A stretch of 64,000 nucleotides of DNA, from the NCBI GenBank assembly GCA_965221735.1, contig OZ244910.1, forward strand, positions 1,922,001-1,986,000, read 5' to 3'. This document shows positions 16,575 through 24,376 of the stretch, piece by piece. The stretch is from UBA2991 sp965221735 (GTDB taxonomy: Bacteria; Chloroflexota; Dehalococcoidia; Tepidiformales; Tepidiformaceae). The position numbers and the translations under genes are program-made. The notes below the pieces were generated by a model. It saw only the letters and a list, made by a program, of their open reading frames with translations, ran no database searches and had not been told where the DNA came from. Position 1 is the stretch's first letter. Each line of letters begins with the position of its first letter.

Positions 16575-17803
16575 GCGACGGCCTCCTTCCGGCGGAGCGT
16601 GTCGATGGCGGCCTGGTCGTACCCGAGCTCCCCGAGGATGGCGTCGGTGTGCTGGCCGAGAGTGGGGGCCGCCTGGCGGATGGCCCAGGGCGTCTCGCTG
16701 AGCATGTAGGGGCGCCCCAGCATGGGGAACCTCCCGAGCGTCTCGTGCTCGACCTCGGTCCAGAGGCCGCGCTCGCGGAAGACCGGGTCCGCGTACAGGT
16801 CGGCGGCGGTGAAGAGGGGGGCGAGGATGGCGTGGGCGTCGCGGGCGGCCTCCCAGACCTCGGCGCGGGTGCGCTGGATGAGCCACGGGTAAAGGGCGAC
16901 GTCGACCTCCTCGCGGGCCTCCTCGGAGTTCATGTAGCGGGGGTCGTTCCACTTCGGGTCCTTGAAATCCGGGCGGCCGATCATCTCGGCGAAGCGGTGC
17001 CAGTAGGGACCGGCCGAGGCGGTCATCTCAACGTAGCCGTCGGCGCAGGGGAAGACGCCGACGACGCCGGCGCCGGTGGAGGGACCGGCGACCTCGGGCT
17101 TGGCGTTGATGCGCCCGGAGAAGCGGTAGGCCATGATGGCCGAGCTGCGCCGGTCGACGCTGTTGAGCTGCACGTCGAAGAGGGAGACATCGACGCGCTG
17201 GGTGATGTCGTGCACCTCGGTCGTGTAGACCGCGCCGAGGGCGCCGATGGCGGCCATCGCGCCGCACTGGATGAGCGAGGCGGTACCGCCCATCTTGAGC
17301 GGCTCGCGGCCGACGGAGCCGTGCGAGAACATCTCCCCGCCCATGGCGAAAAGCACCGTCTCGGAGAGGGCGTAGTCGCGGTAGGGGCCCTCCCAGCCGA
17401 AGTTCGTCAGCGAGAGCACGTTCACGTCGGCGACCTCGCGGAGAGCGTCGGGGGTGAGGTTGAGGCGCTCGGCGACGGCGGGCGGGTAGCTGGTGACGGC
17501 AACATCGACCTCCGGGAGGAGGCGTTCGAGCACCTCGCGCCCGCCCTCCGACTTCAGGTCGAGGACGACGGACTCCTTATTCGTGTTGAGGTACTGGTAG
17601 GTGCCGCTGCGCTCGATGCCGGGCTCGTCGTTGAGCCAGGGGCCGAAGCCGCGGATGGGGTCGCCCCCGGGACGCTCGACCTTGATGACGCGGGCGCCGA
17701 GATCGGCGAGGAGCTTGGTCGAGTAGGGGCCGGCGATGTGCGCCGTCAGGTCGAGGACGGTAATGCCGTCGAGGGCGGCGGGGCTGGCGGCGTCGGTCGT
17801 CAC
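16571..17803 (-). CDS. CaiB/BaiF (family III) CoA-transferase, subunit lacking the catalytic Asp (second pair)
   Basis: The product has 410 residues with a GTG start. The N-terminus GITVLDLTAHIAGPYSTKLL is standard for the family. Where the catalytic Asp is expected the sequence is GGTASLIQCGAMAAIGAL, with no acid. The stretch LSLTNFGWEGP...FAMGGEM mirrors that of the Asp-less protein at 3875-5155. Its stop overlaps the next gene by 4 bases. The aldo/keto reductase gene ends 14 bases upstream, so a longer operon is possible. Confidence 0.88.
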   Translation of the reverse strand: MTTDAASPAALDGITVLDLTAHIAGPYSTKLLADLGARVIKVERPGGDPIRGFGPWLNDEPGIERSGTYQYLNTNKESVVLDLKSEGGREVLERLLPEVDVAVTSYPPAVAERLNLTPDALREVADVNVLSLTNFGWEGPYRDYALSETVLFAMGGEMFSHGSVGREPLKMGGTASLIQCGAMAAIGALGAVYTTEVHDITQRVDVSLFDVQLNSVDRRSSAIMAYRFSGRINAKPEVAGPSTGAGVVGVFPCADGYVEMTASAGPYWHRFAEMIGRPDFKDPKWNDPRYMNSEEAREEVDVALYPWLIQRTRAEVWEAARDAHAILAPLFTAADLYADPVFRERGLWTEVEHETLGRFPMLGRPYMLSETPWAIRQAAPTLGQHTDAILGELGYDQAAIDTLRRKEAVA

Positions 17804-17817
17804 GTTCGGCAGCGCTC

Positions 17818-18822
17818 CTACAGGATGCGGTAATCGTGGGAACGCCAGCCGGCCTCGTAGTAGGGCGCGACGTTGGCGCCGGGTGGGATGACGGCGTCGA
17901 TGCGTTCACGGTCCTCGTCGGTGATGACGACGTCGCTTGCGCCGAGGTTGTCCTCGAGCTGTTCGAGCGTGCGCGGGCCGATGATGGGGCTGGTCACGCC
18001 GGGCTGCTGCTCGCACCAGGCCACGGCGAGCTGGGAGAGGGTGCAGCCCTTGTCGGCGGCGATCGGTTCGAGGCCCTCGATGACGTCGTAGACGCCATCG
18101 GTGAGGCGGCGGCGCTGCTGCTCGTTGAGGGCGTAGCGGCCGTCCTCGGGCAGGGGCTCGCCGCGGCGGTAGCGACCGGCGAGGAGCCCGCCGCCAATGG
18201 GCCCCCAGGGGATGACGCCGATGCCGAAGGTCTGGGTCATGGGCAGGAGCTCGCGCTCGGCGCGGCGGTCGAGCAGGTTGTAGGGCGGCTGCTCGCAGAC
18301 GACGCGGTTCAGCCCGAGCTCCTTCGCGACCCAGAGCGACTCGACGATCTCCCAGGAGGCGAAGGTGCTGGTGCCGATGTAGCGCACCTTGCCGGCGCGC
18401 ACGAGGTCGTCGAGCGCGCGCAAAGTCTCGTCGATGGGGATGTCGGGCTGAGGGCGGTGGAGCTGGTAGAGGTCGATGTAGTCGGTCTGGAGGCGGCGGA
18501 GGCTGGCCTCGCACTGCTCGATGATGTGGCGGCGGCTGTTCCCTCGCGCGTTCGGGTCCTCGGAGTCCATGGCGCCGTGCACCTTGGTGGCGAGGACGAC
18601 CTGGTGGCGGCGGCCGTTCCGTTTGAGCGCCTCGCCCGTGATCTCCTCGCTGCGACCGAGGGCGTAGACGTTGGCGGTGTCGAGGAAGTTGATGCCGGCG
18701 TCAAGGGCGCGGTCGATAATGGTGTAGGACTCCTCGGGTTCGGTTCGGCGCCCGAACATCATGCAGCCGAGGCAGAGGCTCGAGACCTGCACGCCGGTTC
18801 GACCGAGGCTCCTGAGCTCCAT
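17818..18822 (-). CDS. Aldo/keto reductase
   Basis: The product has 334 residues and is a NADPH-dependent TIM-barrel reductase of the YajO/general-stress type. The catalytic tetrad is visible: Asp and Tyr in FLDTANVYALGRSEE near 50, Lys in ATKVHG near 82 and His in YQLHRPQ near 120. The cofactor region SPIIGPRTLEQLEDN lies near 283. Two in-frame ATGs exist. I prefer the inner one at 18820-18822 because TACAAT ends 7 bases before it; the outer one (18829-18831) overlaps that box. The substrate is not predictable. Confidence 0.9.
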   Translation of the reverse strand: MELRSLGRTGVQVSSLCLGCMMFGRRTEPEESYTIIDRALDAGINFLDTANVYALGRSEEITGEALKRNGRRHQVVLATKVHGAMDSEDPNARGNSRRHIIEQCEASLRRLQTDYIDLYQLHRPQPDIPIDETLRALDDLVRAGKVRYIGTSTFASWEIVESLWVAKELGLNRVVCEQPPYNLLDRRAERELLPMTQTFGIGVIPWGPIGGGLLAGRYRRGEPLPEDGRYALNEQQRRRLTDGVYDVIEGLEPIAADKGCTLSQLAVAWCEQQPGVTSPIIGPRTLEQLEDNLGASDVVITDEDRERIDAVIPPGANVAPYYEAGWRSHDYRIL

Positions 18823-18829
18823 TCGCGGC

Positions 18830-18835
18830 ATTGTA
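18830..18835 (-). promoter_or_regulatory. -10 box of the aldo/keto reductase, leaderless geometry
   Basis: TACAAT on the minus strand lies 7 bases before the inner ATG and overlaps an alternative ATG, which favours the shorter protein. Confidence 0.5.
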
Positions 18836-18927
18836 CGTGCCCGCTCCGAAAGCGAGCGCGGGGCTCTCGACGGTTGCGAGCGATCGGCGTACACACTGGG
18901 GAGAACCGACGCCGTGGGAGGACGCAC

Positions 18928-19341
18928 ATGGCAACACCGGACGAGCTGCGAGCAACACTGGCCGAGGCCCGAGCGACGTTTCGCGAGGCGATCGAGGCGG
19001 CCGAGATGGGCTGGCGGCGATCGCCCGGCGAAGGTGAGTGGACCGCACAGGAAGTGGCGGAGCACGTGATCCAGATCGAGGCGCGCATCACGACGATGGT
19101 GTGCGAGGCCTGCGGCTATCCCGGCATCGAGGCGTGGGAACCTGACTGCGCATCCTCGATCGAGGCGGTGGACGAATTCGACGCCGTCGTGAGCAACTGC
19201 GACGCGAAGCTGCAGTACGTGACGACCGAGGACCTGGAGAAGAAGCACGAGATGTTCGGGGACGTGGCGGGCATCTTCGAGATGAACGTGAACCACCTCG
19301 TGGAGCACACGGCGCAGCTGCTGGCGGCGGCGGAGGCCTAG
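18928..19341 (+). CDS. DinB-like four-helix-bundle protein
   Basis: The product has 137 residues with GGGAGGA 6 bases before the ATG. The sequence has the DinB/YfiT pattern: GEWTAQEVAEHVIQIEARI near 35, with a metal-binding His, and a final helix NVNHLVEHTAQLL with two more His. Members bind a divalent metal, and some are thiol-dependent transferases. No specific reaction can be assigned. It lies divergent from the aldo/keto reductase and ends 6 bases before the convergent SUMF1-type gene. Confidence 0.75.
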   Translation: MATPDELRATLAEARATFREAIEAAEMGWRRSPGEGEWTAQEVAEHVIQIEARITTMVCEACGYPGIEAWEPDCASSIEAVDEFDAVVSNCDAKLQYVTTEDLEKKHEMFGDVAGIFEMNVNHLVEHTAQLLAAAEA

Positions 19342-19347
19342 GGGCGC

Positions 19348-20073
19348 TCAGGCGCCGGCGTAGAGCCGGAACCCGAAGTCGTTATAGCGCCGCTCCGGCG
19401 CGAGGCTGGCGCGGGCCTTCAGGCGCGTGAACTTCACGGAGTGCCGCCAGCTCCCTCCCCGGCTGACCTTGCGAGCGCGCTCGGCGGGCTCGCGTTCGCC
19501 GGCGCCGGGGTCGCCGTAGGCGCGGGCGTGGTACCAGTCGAGGCACCACTCGTGGACGTTCTCGGCCATGCAGCGGAGGCCGTAGCCATTGGCGCACTCG
19601 GGGGCGGGGGGATGGGGGCGGTCGGCGGCGGCGATGCGGTCGGCGACGGGGTTGTCCTGCCAGCGCTCGCCGGGCCACGGCCAGTCGCTGTCCTCAAGAC
19701 CTCCGAGGGACGCGTACTCGCGCTCGGACTCGGTGGGGAGGCGGTAGGGAACGCCCGTCTCGGCGGCGAGCCACTCGCAGTAGGCGACGGCGTCGAACCA
19801 GTTAACGCCGACGACGGGCTGGTCGGAGGCGTTGAAGCGCTCGTCGTCCCAGAAGCGTGGGGCTTCGTGCCCGGCCGCCAGGAACGGCTCGAACTCGGCG
19901 TTCGTGACGGGCGCGACGGCTACGCGAAAGGGGGCGATCTCGACGCGGTGAACAGGCTGCTCGTCGGGGCGGCCGCGCTCACTGCCCATGAGCAGCACGC
20001 CGCCGTCGAGGCTCACCAGCTCAGGCCGGAGGAGGGCGTCCACGAGCCCGATCTTACGGCGGTCCCGGGGCAC
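19348..20073 (-). CDS. SUMF1/formylglycine-generating-fold protein without catalytic cysteines
   Basis: The product has 241 residues with a GTG start; a second GTG at 20043 is possible. The fold is recognised from GGVLLMGSERGRPDEQPVHRV-type opening elements, PVVGVNWFDAVAYCEWLA near 88, YRLPTESEREYA near 110, NVHEWCLDWY near 173 and the end RGGSWRHSVKF...GFRLYA. True formylglycine-generating enzymes have two cysteines after the GGSW motif; here there are none. It is probably a binding protein or an EgtB/PvdO-like relative, not a sulfatase activator. Confidence 0.83.
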   Translation of the reverse strand: MPRDRRKIGLVDALLRPELVSLDGGVLLMGSERGRPDEQPVHRVEIAPFRVAVAPVTNAEFEPFLAAGHEAPRFWDDERFNASDQPVVGVNWFDAVAYCEWLAAETGVPYRLPTESEREYASLGGLEDSDWPWPGERWQDNPVADRIAAADRPHPPAPECANGYGLRCMAENVHEWCLDWYHARAYGDPGAGEREPAERARKVSRGGSWRHSVKFTRLKARASLAPERRYNDFGFRLYAGA

Positions 20074-20112
20074 GGTCGTTGTCTTGCGCTATGCCGTGAG
20101 GGGCGCCGCCGA

Positions 20113-20118
20113 TAGACT
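20113..20118 (+). promoter_or_regulatory. -10 box of the PEP-synthase-domain gene
   Basis: TAGACT is followed by 8 bases and the GTG start at 20127; no ribosome-binding site is present. Confidence 0.45.
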
Positions 20119-20126
20119 CCATCGCC

Positions 20127-21080
20127 GTGACCGACGCGATCGTGTGGCTGGATGCGCCCGGGGCGCCCGAGCGGCGCATCGGGGGCAAGGGCGGGAGCCT
20201 CGCGCGGCTGTCCGGGCTCGGCTTCCCGGTACCGCCGGGATTCGTCGTGGCGGCAGAGGCGTACGAGGCCTTCGCGGAGGCGCACGACCTCGCCACCGTG
20301 ACCGCGCCGCTGGCCGGGCTTGACCCGCGGACGCCGATGGCGGCTATCCGCGAGTCGCTCGCGCCGGTGGCCGAGCGCCTTGAAGGCGCGACCCTCGACG
20401 AGGGCACGCGAGGCGCCATCGGCGGGGCGCTCGCGGAGCTGAAGGAGCAGGCGGGGCCGCACGCGACCTTCGCGGTGCGCTCCAGCAGCCTGAACGAGGA
20501 CAGCGCGGGCAGCTCCTTCGCGGGCCTCTACGAGAGCTACCTGAACCTGCACGGCGAGGACGACATCCTGAAGGGGGTGCTCGACTGCTTCCGCTGTCTC
20601 TGGCAGGAGCGGGCGGTGCACTACCGCACGTTCCGCGGCATCGAGCACGCGGGCGAGGCGATGGCCGTCGTGGTGATGCAAGTCGTACGGGCGCGGTCGA
20701 GCGGGGTGGCGTTCACGAAAAACCCGATGACGGGCGCGACGGACCAGGTGCTGATCAACGCTTCCTGGGGGCTGGGGGAGGCGGTCGTCTCCGGTTATGT
20801 CACGCCGGACTCGTTCATCGTCGGGCCCGGCGGGGAGATGCTGGAACGCGCCATCAGCGAAAAGCACGAGCAGGTGGTGCTGACGGGGCATGGCACGGAG
20901 CGAACGGCCGTGGCTCCGACGCACATGACGGAGCCATCCCTGAGCGATGAGGAAGTTAACGAAGTCGTCGAGACGGCGCACGCGATCCAGCGCGAGTACG
21001 GCGGGCCGGTCGACATCGAGTTCGCCTACGACGACTTCGGCACGATGTTCCTGCTGCAGGCGCGTCCCATCACGACCTGA
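20127..21080 (+). CDS. Stand-alone PEP synthase/pyruvate phosphate dikinase ATP-binding domain
   Basis: The product has 317 residues with a GTG start. It matches the N-terminal ATP-grasp domain of PEP synthase: IGGKGGSLARL near 19, FAVRSSSLNEDSAGSSFAGL near 115, GVAFTKNPMTG near 193 and ASWGLGEAVVSG near 210, ending DIEFAYDD...LLQARPIT. The phosphohistidine swivel domain and the PEP-binding barrel are absent, and no downstream gene supplies them. It could work with separately encoded partners, as in split PEP synthases, or act on another substrate. It overlaps the convergent gene by 11 bases. Confidence 0.87.
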   Translation: MTDAIVWLDAPGAPERRIGGKGGSLARLSGLGFPVPPGFVVAAEAYEAFAEAHDLATVTAPLAGLDPRTPMAAIRESLAPVAERLEGATLDEGTRGAIGGALAELKEQAGPHATFAVRSSSLNEDSAGSSFAGLYESYLNLHGEDDILKGVLDCFRCLWQERAVHYRTFRGIEHAGEAMAVVVMQVVRARSSGVAFTKNPMTGATDQVLINASWGLGEAVVSGYVTPDSFIVGPGGEMLERAISEKHEQVVLTGHGTERTAVAPTHMTEPSLSDEEVNEVVETAHAIQREYGGPVDIEFAYDDFGTMFLLQARPITT

Positions 21081-21393
21081 GCAGCGTCTCGATCTCGGTT
21101 CGCAGCTTCGCGAGGGCGTCTGCATCGAGGGAAGCCTCTGGCGTTCCACCCAGGCGCGCGAACCAGCGCTGCGTCAGCTCGCGGACGGCGGGCTCGGCGG
21201 ACAGCTCGGCGCGGCGGTGGCCGAATGGAGAGAGGGGAACGCCAAGTTCGTCCGGCTCAGCGGCGCCGGTGAGCACGTCGATGGCATCCAGCAGGTGCGT
21301 TGCCGCGACCGCTTCGGCGCCACGCGCGTGGGCGACGCTCGACGCGGTGGTGAGGATGTCGAGGAAGCGGACGGCCTCGTCGCCGCCGGACAT
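21070..21393 (-). CDS. Small protein with a Clp-N-like repeat (hypothetical)
   Basis: The product has 107 residues. Residues about 7-45 (AVRFLDILTTASSVAHARGA, then HLLDAIDVL) weakly resemble one Clp N-terminal repeat, a protein-interaction helix pair. The rest shows no motif. The ATG is 3 bases after the DinB gene stop on the same strand, so the two form an operon. This supports the gene despite its 11-base overlap with the convergent PEP-synthase-domain gene. Confidence 0.6.
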   Translation of the reverse strand: MSGGDEAVRFLDILTTASSVAHARGAEAVAATHLLDAIDVLTGAAEPDELGVPLSPFGHRRAELSAEPAVRELTQRWFARLGGTPEASLDADALAKLRTEIETLLRS

Positions 21394-21396
21394 GGG

Positions 21397-21894
21397 CTAG
21401 GCGGGGTGCTGGAGGGCTTCCAACTGGTTGGCGTGGTCGAGGGAGTGCACGCGCAGGGTCAGGAGCCACTCCTTCCAGTTGAGGTCGCCGAGGAAGGGGT
21501 GCAGCCACACGACCTCGGCCTCGGGGTCGGCGTTGCCCTCGCGCACGGCGCGAACGGCCCCGGCGATGACCTCGGCGTGCGTGGCGAGGACGTCCTCGCG
21601 GGTCTGGGGCACGGGCGGGATCTCGTCGGGGACGGCGCCCTCGGAGACGACGCCGCGGACGCGGGTGGCGGTGCCGTGGTTCACCTCGGCGACGTGGCGG
21701 ATGCACTCGAGGGGGCTCCACTCCTGACCTTCCTGGCGCACCTCGAGCAGGTCATCGGGAACCGCACGGGCGGCGGCTTCAAGCTGGGCGACTGCGGCCT
21801 CGACGCGCTGCGCCATCTCCTCGGCGGTCCACTCGGCCGCCTTCCTGCGGACGTAGCTGAGGATGACCTCGGTTGCGCCTTCGGGAATGGTCAC
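21397..21894 (-). CDS. DinB-like (mycothiol-transferase-fold) protein
   Basis: The product has 165 residues with a GTG start. The DinB bundle shows in EWSPLECIRHVAEVNHGTA near 58, which carries two candidate metal-binding histidines, and LTLRVHSLDHANQLEAL near the C-terminus. Such proteins bind nickel or zinc. Some transfer thiols or dechlorinate; many are unassigned. It is the first gene of a two-gene operon. Confidence 0.78.
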   Translation of the reverse strand: MTIPEGATEVILSYVRRKAAEWTAEEMAQRVEAAVAQLEAAARAVPDDLLEVRQEGQEWSPLECIRHVAEVNHGTATRVRGVVSEGAVPDEIPPVPQTREDVLATHAEVIAGAVRAVREGNADPEAEVVWLHPFLGDLNWKEWLLTLRVHSLDHANQLEALQHPA

Positions 21895-21992
21895 GGCAGG
21901 CCTCCTGGGCGCGGCGAGCGCAGCGCCGGTCGCGCGATCCTAGCGCATCGACCGGCGTGCGGGTCCCGACTCGCCCGCTCCGGCGTTCCCCG

Positions 21993-21998
21993 TAGAAT
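21993..21998 (+). promoter_or_regulatory. -10 box of the cupin gene, leaderless geometry
   Basis: TAGAAT is followed by exactly 7 bases and the ATG at 22006. Confidence 0.55.
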
Positions 21999-22005
21999 CC
22001 GGTTC

Positions 22006-22395
22006 ATGGTCAGCATCATCCGTCCGGCGGAACGTGACGAGGGCACCGCACAGACGCCGGGCATGCGCCGCGAGGCCGGTATTTCCGGCACGCTCACAGG
22101 CTCCGAGGGGCTGTGGATGGGCGTGGGGCGAAACGAGCCCGGCGGGGCCTCCGGCGTGCATCACCACGGCGAGAGCGAGTCGGGCATCTTCGTGATCGAG
22201 GGCCGCCTGCGTTTCCGCTGGGGCGAAGGGCTGGAGCACGTGGCCGACGCGGGGCCGGGCGACTTCATCTTCGTCCCCCCGTACGAGGTCCATGCCGAAG
22301 AGAACCTCGACCCCGGTAACGAGGCGGTGTTCCTGCTGGCGCGCACCACGATGGACGCGATCGTCGTCAATGTGCCCGACCCGAGGGAGACATAG
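22006..22395 (+). CDS. Cupin-domain protein
   Basis: The product has 129 residues and a single small beta-barrel domain. Cupin motif 1 is GVHHHGESESGIFVIEG near 50, with three histidines and Glu as likely metal ligands. Motif 2 is PGDFIFVPPYEVHAEEN near 88. Small cupins of this type bind metals and may be enzymes or sensors; no substrate is evident. The start is supported by the leaderless-type promoter. The next small gene begins 4 bases after its stop. Confidence 0.87.
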   Translation: MVSIIRPAERDEGTAQTPGMRREAGISGTLTGSEGLWMGVGRNEPGGASGVHHHGESESGIFVIEGRLRFRWGEGLEHVADAGPGDFIFVPPYEVHAEENLDPGNEAVFLLARTTMDAIVVNVPDPRET

Positions 22396-22399
22396 GGAC

Positions 22400-22591
22400 A
22401 TGGGACTGCTCGCGATGAAGGTCACGCTCACGGATGGGCGCGAGGTGGTGGTGAAGGCGGACTCGCGCGTCGACACGGTCGACGAAGACGGGAACCGGAT
22501 CATCCGGCTGATGAAGAACGGCGAGATCATCGAGGTCTTCAAGCAGAGCGACGTGCAGGAGCCCATCCAGGGCCTCACCCACGACTCCTGA
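22400..22591 (+). CDS. Small hypothetical protein downstream of the cupin
   Basis: The product has 63 residues. It begins MGLLAMKVTLTDGREVVVKAD; the internal ATG at 22415 is an alternative start. The predicted strands (KVTLTDG, EVVVKA, IIRLMKNGEIIEVF) suggest a tiny beta-barrel. No family was recognised. The 4-base gap after the cupin gene makes it an operon member, and the reading frame keeps the local codon bias. Confidence 0.6.
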   Translation: MGLLAMKVTLTDGREVVVKADSRVDTVDEDGNRIIRLMKNGEIIEVFKQSDVQEPIQGLTHDS

Positions 22592-22663
22592 GACCGGCGC
22601 CAGCAGTACCAGGCGGTCCAGTAGCGCCGCGAGGGGCGGAGATTGCGGTTGCGGCCACCGACT

Positions 22664-23395
22664 TCAGGCGGTGGGACGATAGCCGCCGAAGAGGGCGCCT
22701 CCGAGGCGTTTCCAGAAGCAGTCGACGTGCTCGAAGCCTGCGTCGCGAAGCCACCCAAGGTGGCGGTCGAGCGGCTCCAGGTGGGAGTGGTGGCGGGGGA
22801 GCTCGGCGGGCTGCGGCGGCTCGTCGCGGGCGTCCTGCTCGGACTGCATGATTGAGCGGTAGCGGGCGTCGAGCGCGTCGTCGGGGGCGCTGACGAGGTC
22901 GAGGTTGAGGAAGGCCCCTCCGGGTGACAGCAGCGCGAAGACCTCGCCGTAGAGGCGCTTGAGCGCCGCCTCGGGAATGTGGTGGATGGCCGCGGACGAG
23001 ATGACCGCGTCGAAGGGCCCGTCAAGGCCATCCGGAAGGGCGCCCTCGCCGAAATCCCAGGCGACGTAGCGGTAACGCCCGTCGAATTCGGCGAGGCGCT
23101 CGCCGCCGACGCGCATCATCTCCTCGGAAGCGTCGACCAGCACGGCCGAGGCACTCGGGAAGGCGGTCAGGAAGACGGACGCCTCGGCTCCGTAGCCGGC
23201 GCCGAGATCGAGGATGCGCAGGGCGTCGTTGCCGTCGCGCCCGAGGAGCTGCGTCATGAGCTCGAACTGGGGAGCGCGCTCGCGGGCGCGGGCGTCCATG
23301 CGCTTCACGAAGTCCTGGACACGGGCGGGCTCGCGCCAGTGCTGACCGGTGTGACCGTGGTCGTGCTGGTGCTGGTGCGTCGCCTGCTCAGTCAA
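22664..23395 (-). CDS. Class I SAM-dependent methyltransferase with His-rich N-terminus
   Basis: The product has 243 residues with a TTG start 9 bases after the permease stop. Histidines cluster in HQHQHDHGHTGQHW near residue 7. The SAM site is ILDLGAGYGAEASVF near 60, followed by LVDASEEMM and AVISSAAIHHIPE near 130. The natural acceptor is unknown. The His-rich leader could bind a metal such as nickel, which would suit the peptide/nickel-type transporter upstream, but that is speculation. Confidence 0.83.
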   Translation of the reverse strand: MTEQATHQHQHDHGHTGQHWREPARVQDFVKRMDARARERAPQFELMTQLLGRDGNDALRILDLGAGYGAEASVFLTAFPSASAVLVDASEEMMRVGGERLAEFDGRYRYVAWDFGEGALPDGLDGPFDAVISSAAIHHIPEAALKRLYGEVFALLSPGGAFLNLDLVSAPDDALDARYRSIMQSEQDARDEPPQPAELPRHHSHLEPLDRHLGWLRDAGFEHVDCFWKRLGGALFGGYRPTA

Positions 23396-23404
23396 CGGGG
23401 TCGC

Positions 23405-24376
23405 CTAGGCGCCGCGGAGACGCGGGTCGAGGACGTCGCGGAGGGCGTCGCCGAAGATGTTGAAGGCGAGAACCGTGAGGGTCAGCGCGCCGCCGCCCAT
23501 GGCGACAAGGATCGGCTCGGAGCCGAAGAACTGTCGGCCGTTGTTCACCATGGCGCCCCAGCTCGGACCGGGAGGCGCGAGACCGAGGAAGGCCAGCGTT
23601 GCCTCGGCAAGGATGGCGCCGCCGATGGTGGTCGAGAAGATGATGATGATGGGGGCGAACACGTTGGGGAAGACGTGGCGGAAGATGATGCGGGGAGGCT
23701 GGGCGCCCATCACACGCGCCGCCTCAACGAAGACATCGTTGCGGACGGCGAGCGTGGCGGATCGCACCACGCGCGAGACGCCGAAGATGTTGAGGAAGGA
23801 TAAGGCGATGATCGTCCGGGGTAAGGTCGCCTCTCCCGTCTGCAGCAGGAGGAGGAGGAAGAGCAAGGGCGGGAAGGCAATGAACGCGTCGACGAGGCGC
23901 TGGGAGATGAGGTCGACCACACCGCCGAAGTAGCCGGAGACAACACCGAGGACGGCCCCGAAGACCGTGGCAATCAGGGCGGCTCCGAATCCAAGGAGCA
24001 TCGAACGGCGCGCCCCATGGAGGACTCGCGTAAAGAGATCGCGATTGAGGTGGTCGGTGCCCAGGAGGTGATCCCAGGACGGGTTCTCCAGCGTCAGGAA
24101 GGTGTAGGCCTCCCAGTGATCCGGGTTGTCGGAGGAGAGGTCATAGTCAGGGTTGTCGACGCGGAACACCTCGTCCTTGTCGTAGGGAGCGACCCAGGGG
24201 CCGATGATGCCGAGCACCAGGATGATGGTCGCGATTACGAGGGCGATGGCGCCTGCGGTCTTGTTCGCGAAGAACCGTGCCAGCGCACGGAGCGCCCGCA
24301 TCAGGGGCGGCGGGTCGTCGGGGGGCGTGAAGCCAGCCAGGCGATCTTCGGAGACTTGGGCTGCTGCTTCGCTCAT
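23405..24376 (-). CDS. Peptide/nickel-type ABC transporter permease (DppC-like)
   Basis: The product has 323 residues. It has the N-terminal OppC-type extension and six hydrophobic helices. The EAA loop, which contacts the ATPase, lies near 210-230 (EAARVMGAQPPRIIFRHVFPN). The motif HLLGTDHLNRDLFTRVLHGAR near 110 is diagnostic for the DppC/OppC branch. Its ATG overlaps the stop of the partner permease by 4 bases. No ATPase genes are present in the operon. The methyltransferase gene follows closely. Confidence 0.93.
   Translation of the reverse strand: MSEAAAQVSEDRLAGFTPPDDPPPLMRALRALARFFANKTAGAIALVIATIILVLGIIGPWVAPYDKDEVFRVDNPDYDLSSDNPDHWEAYTFLTLENPSWDHLLGTDHLNRDLFTRVLHGARRSMLLGFGAALIATVFGAVLGVVSGYFGGVVDLISQRLVDAFIAFPPLLFLLLLLQTGEATLPRTIIALSFLNIFGVSRVVRSATLAVRNDVFVEAARVMGAQPPRIIFRHVFPNVFAPIIIIFSTTIGGAILAEATLAFLGLAPPGPSWGAMVNNGRQFFGSEPILVAMGGGALTLTVLAFNIFGDALRDVLDPRLRGA

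Noticed and set aside
22655..22674. Hairpin CCACCG/CGGTGG as a terminator
   Set aside because: The stem is only 6 bp, overlaps a coding end and has no T run.
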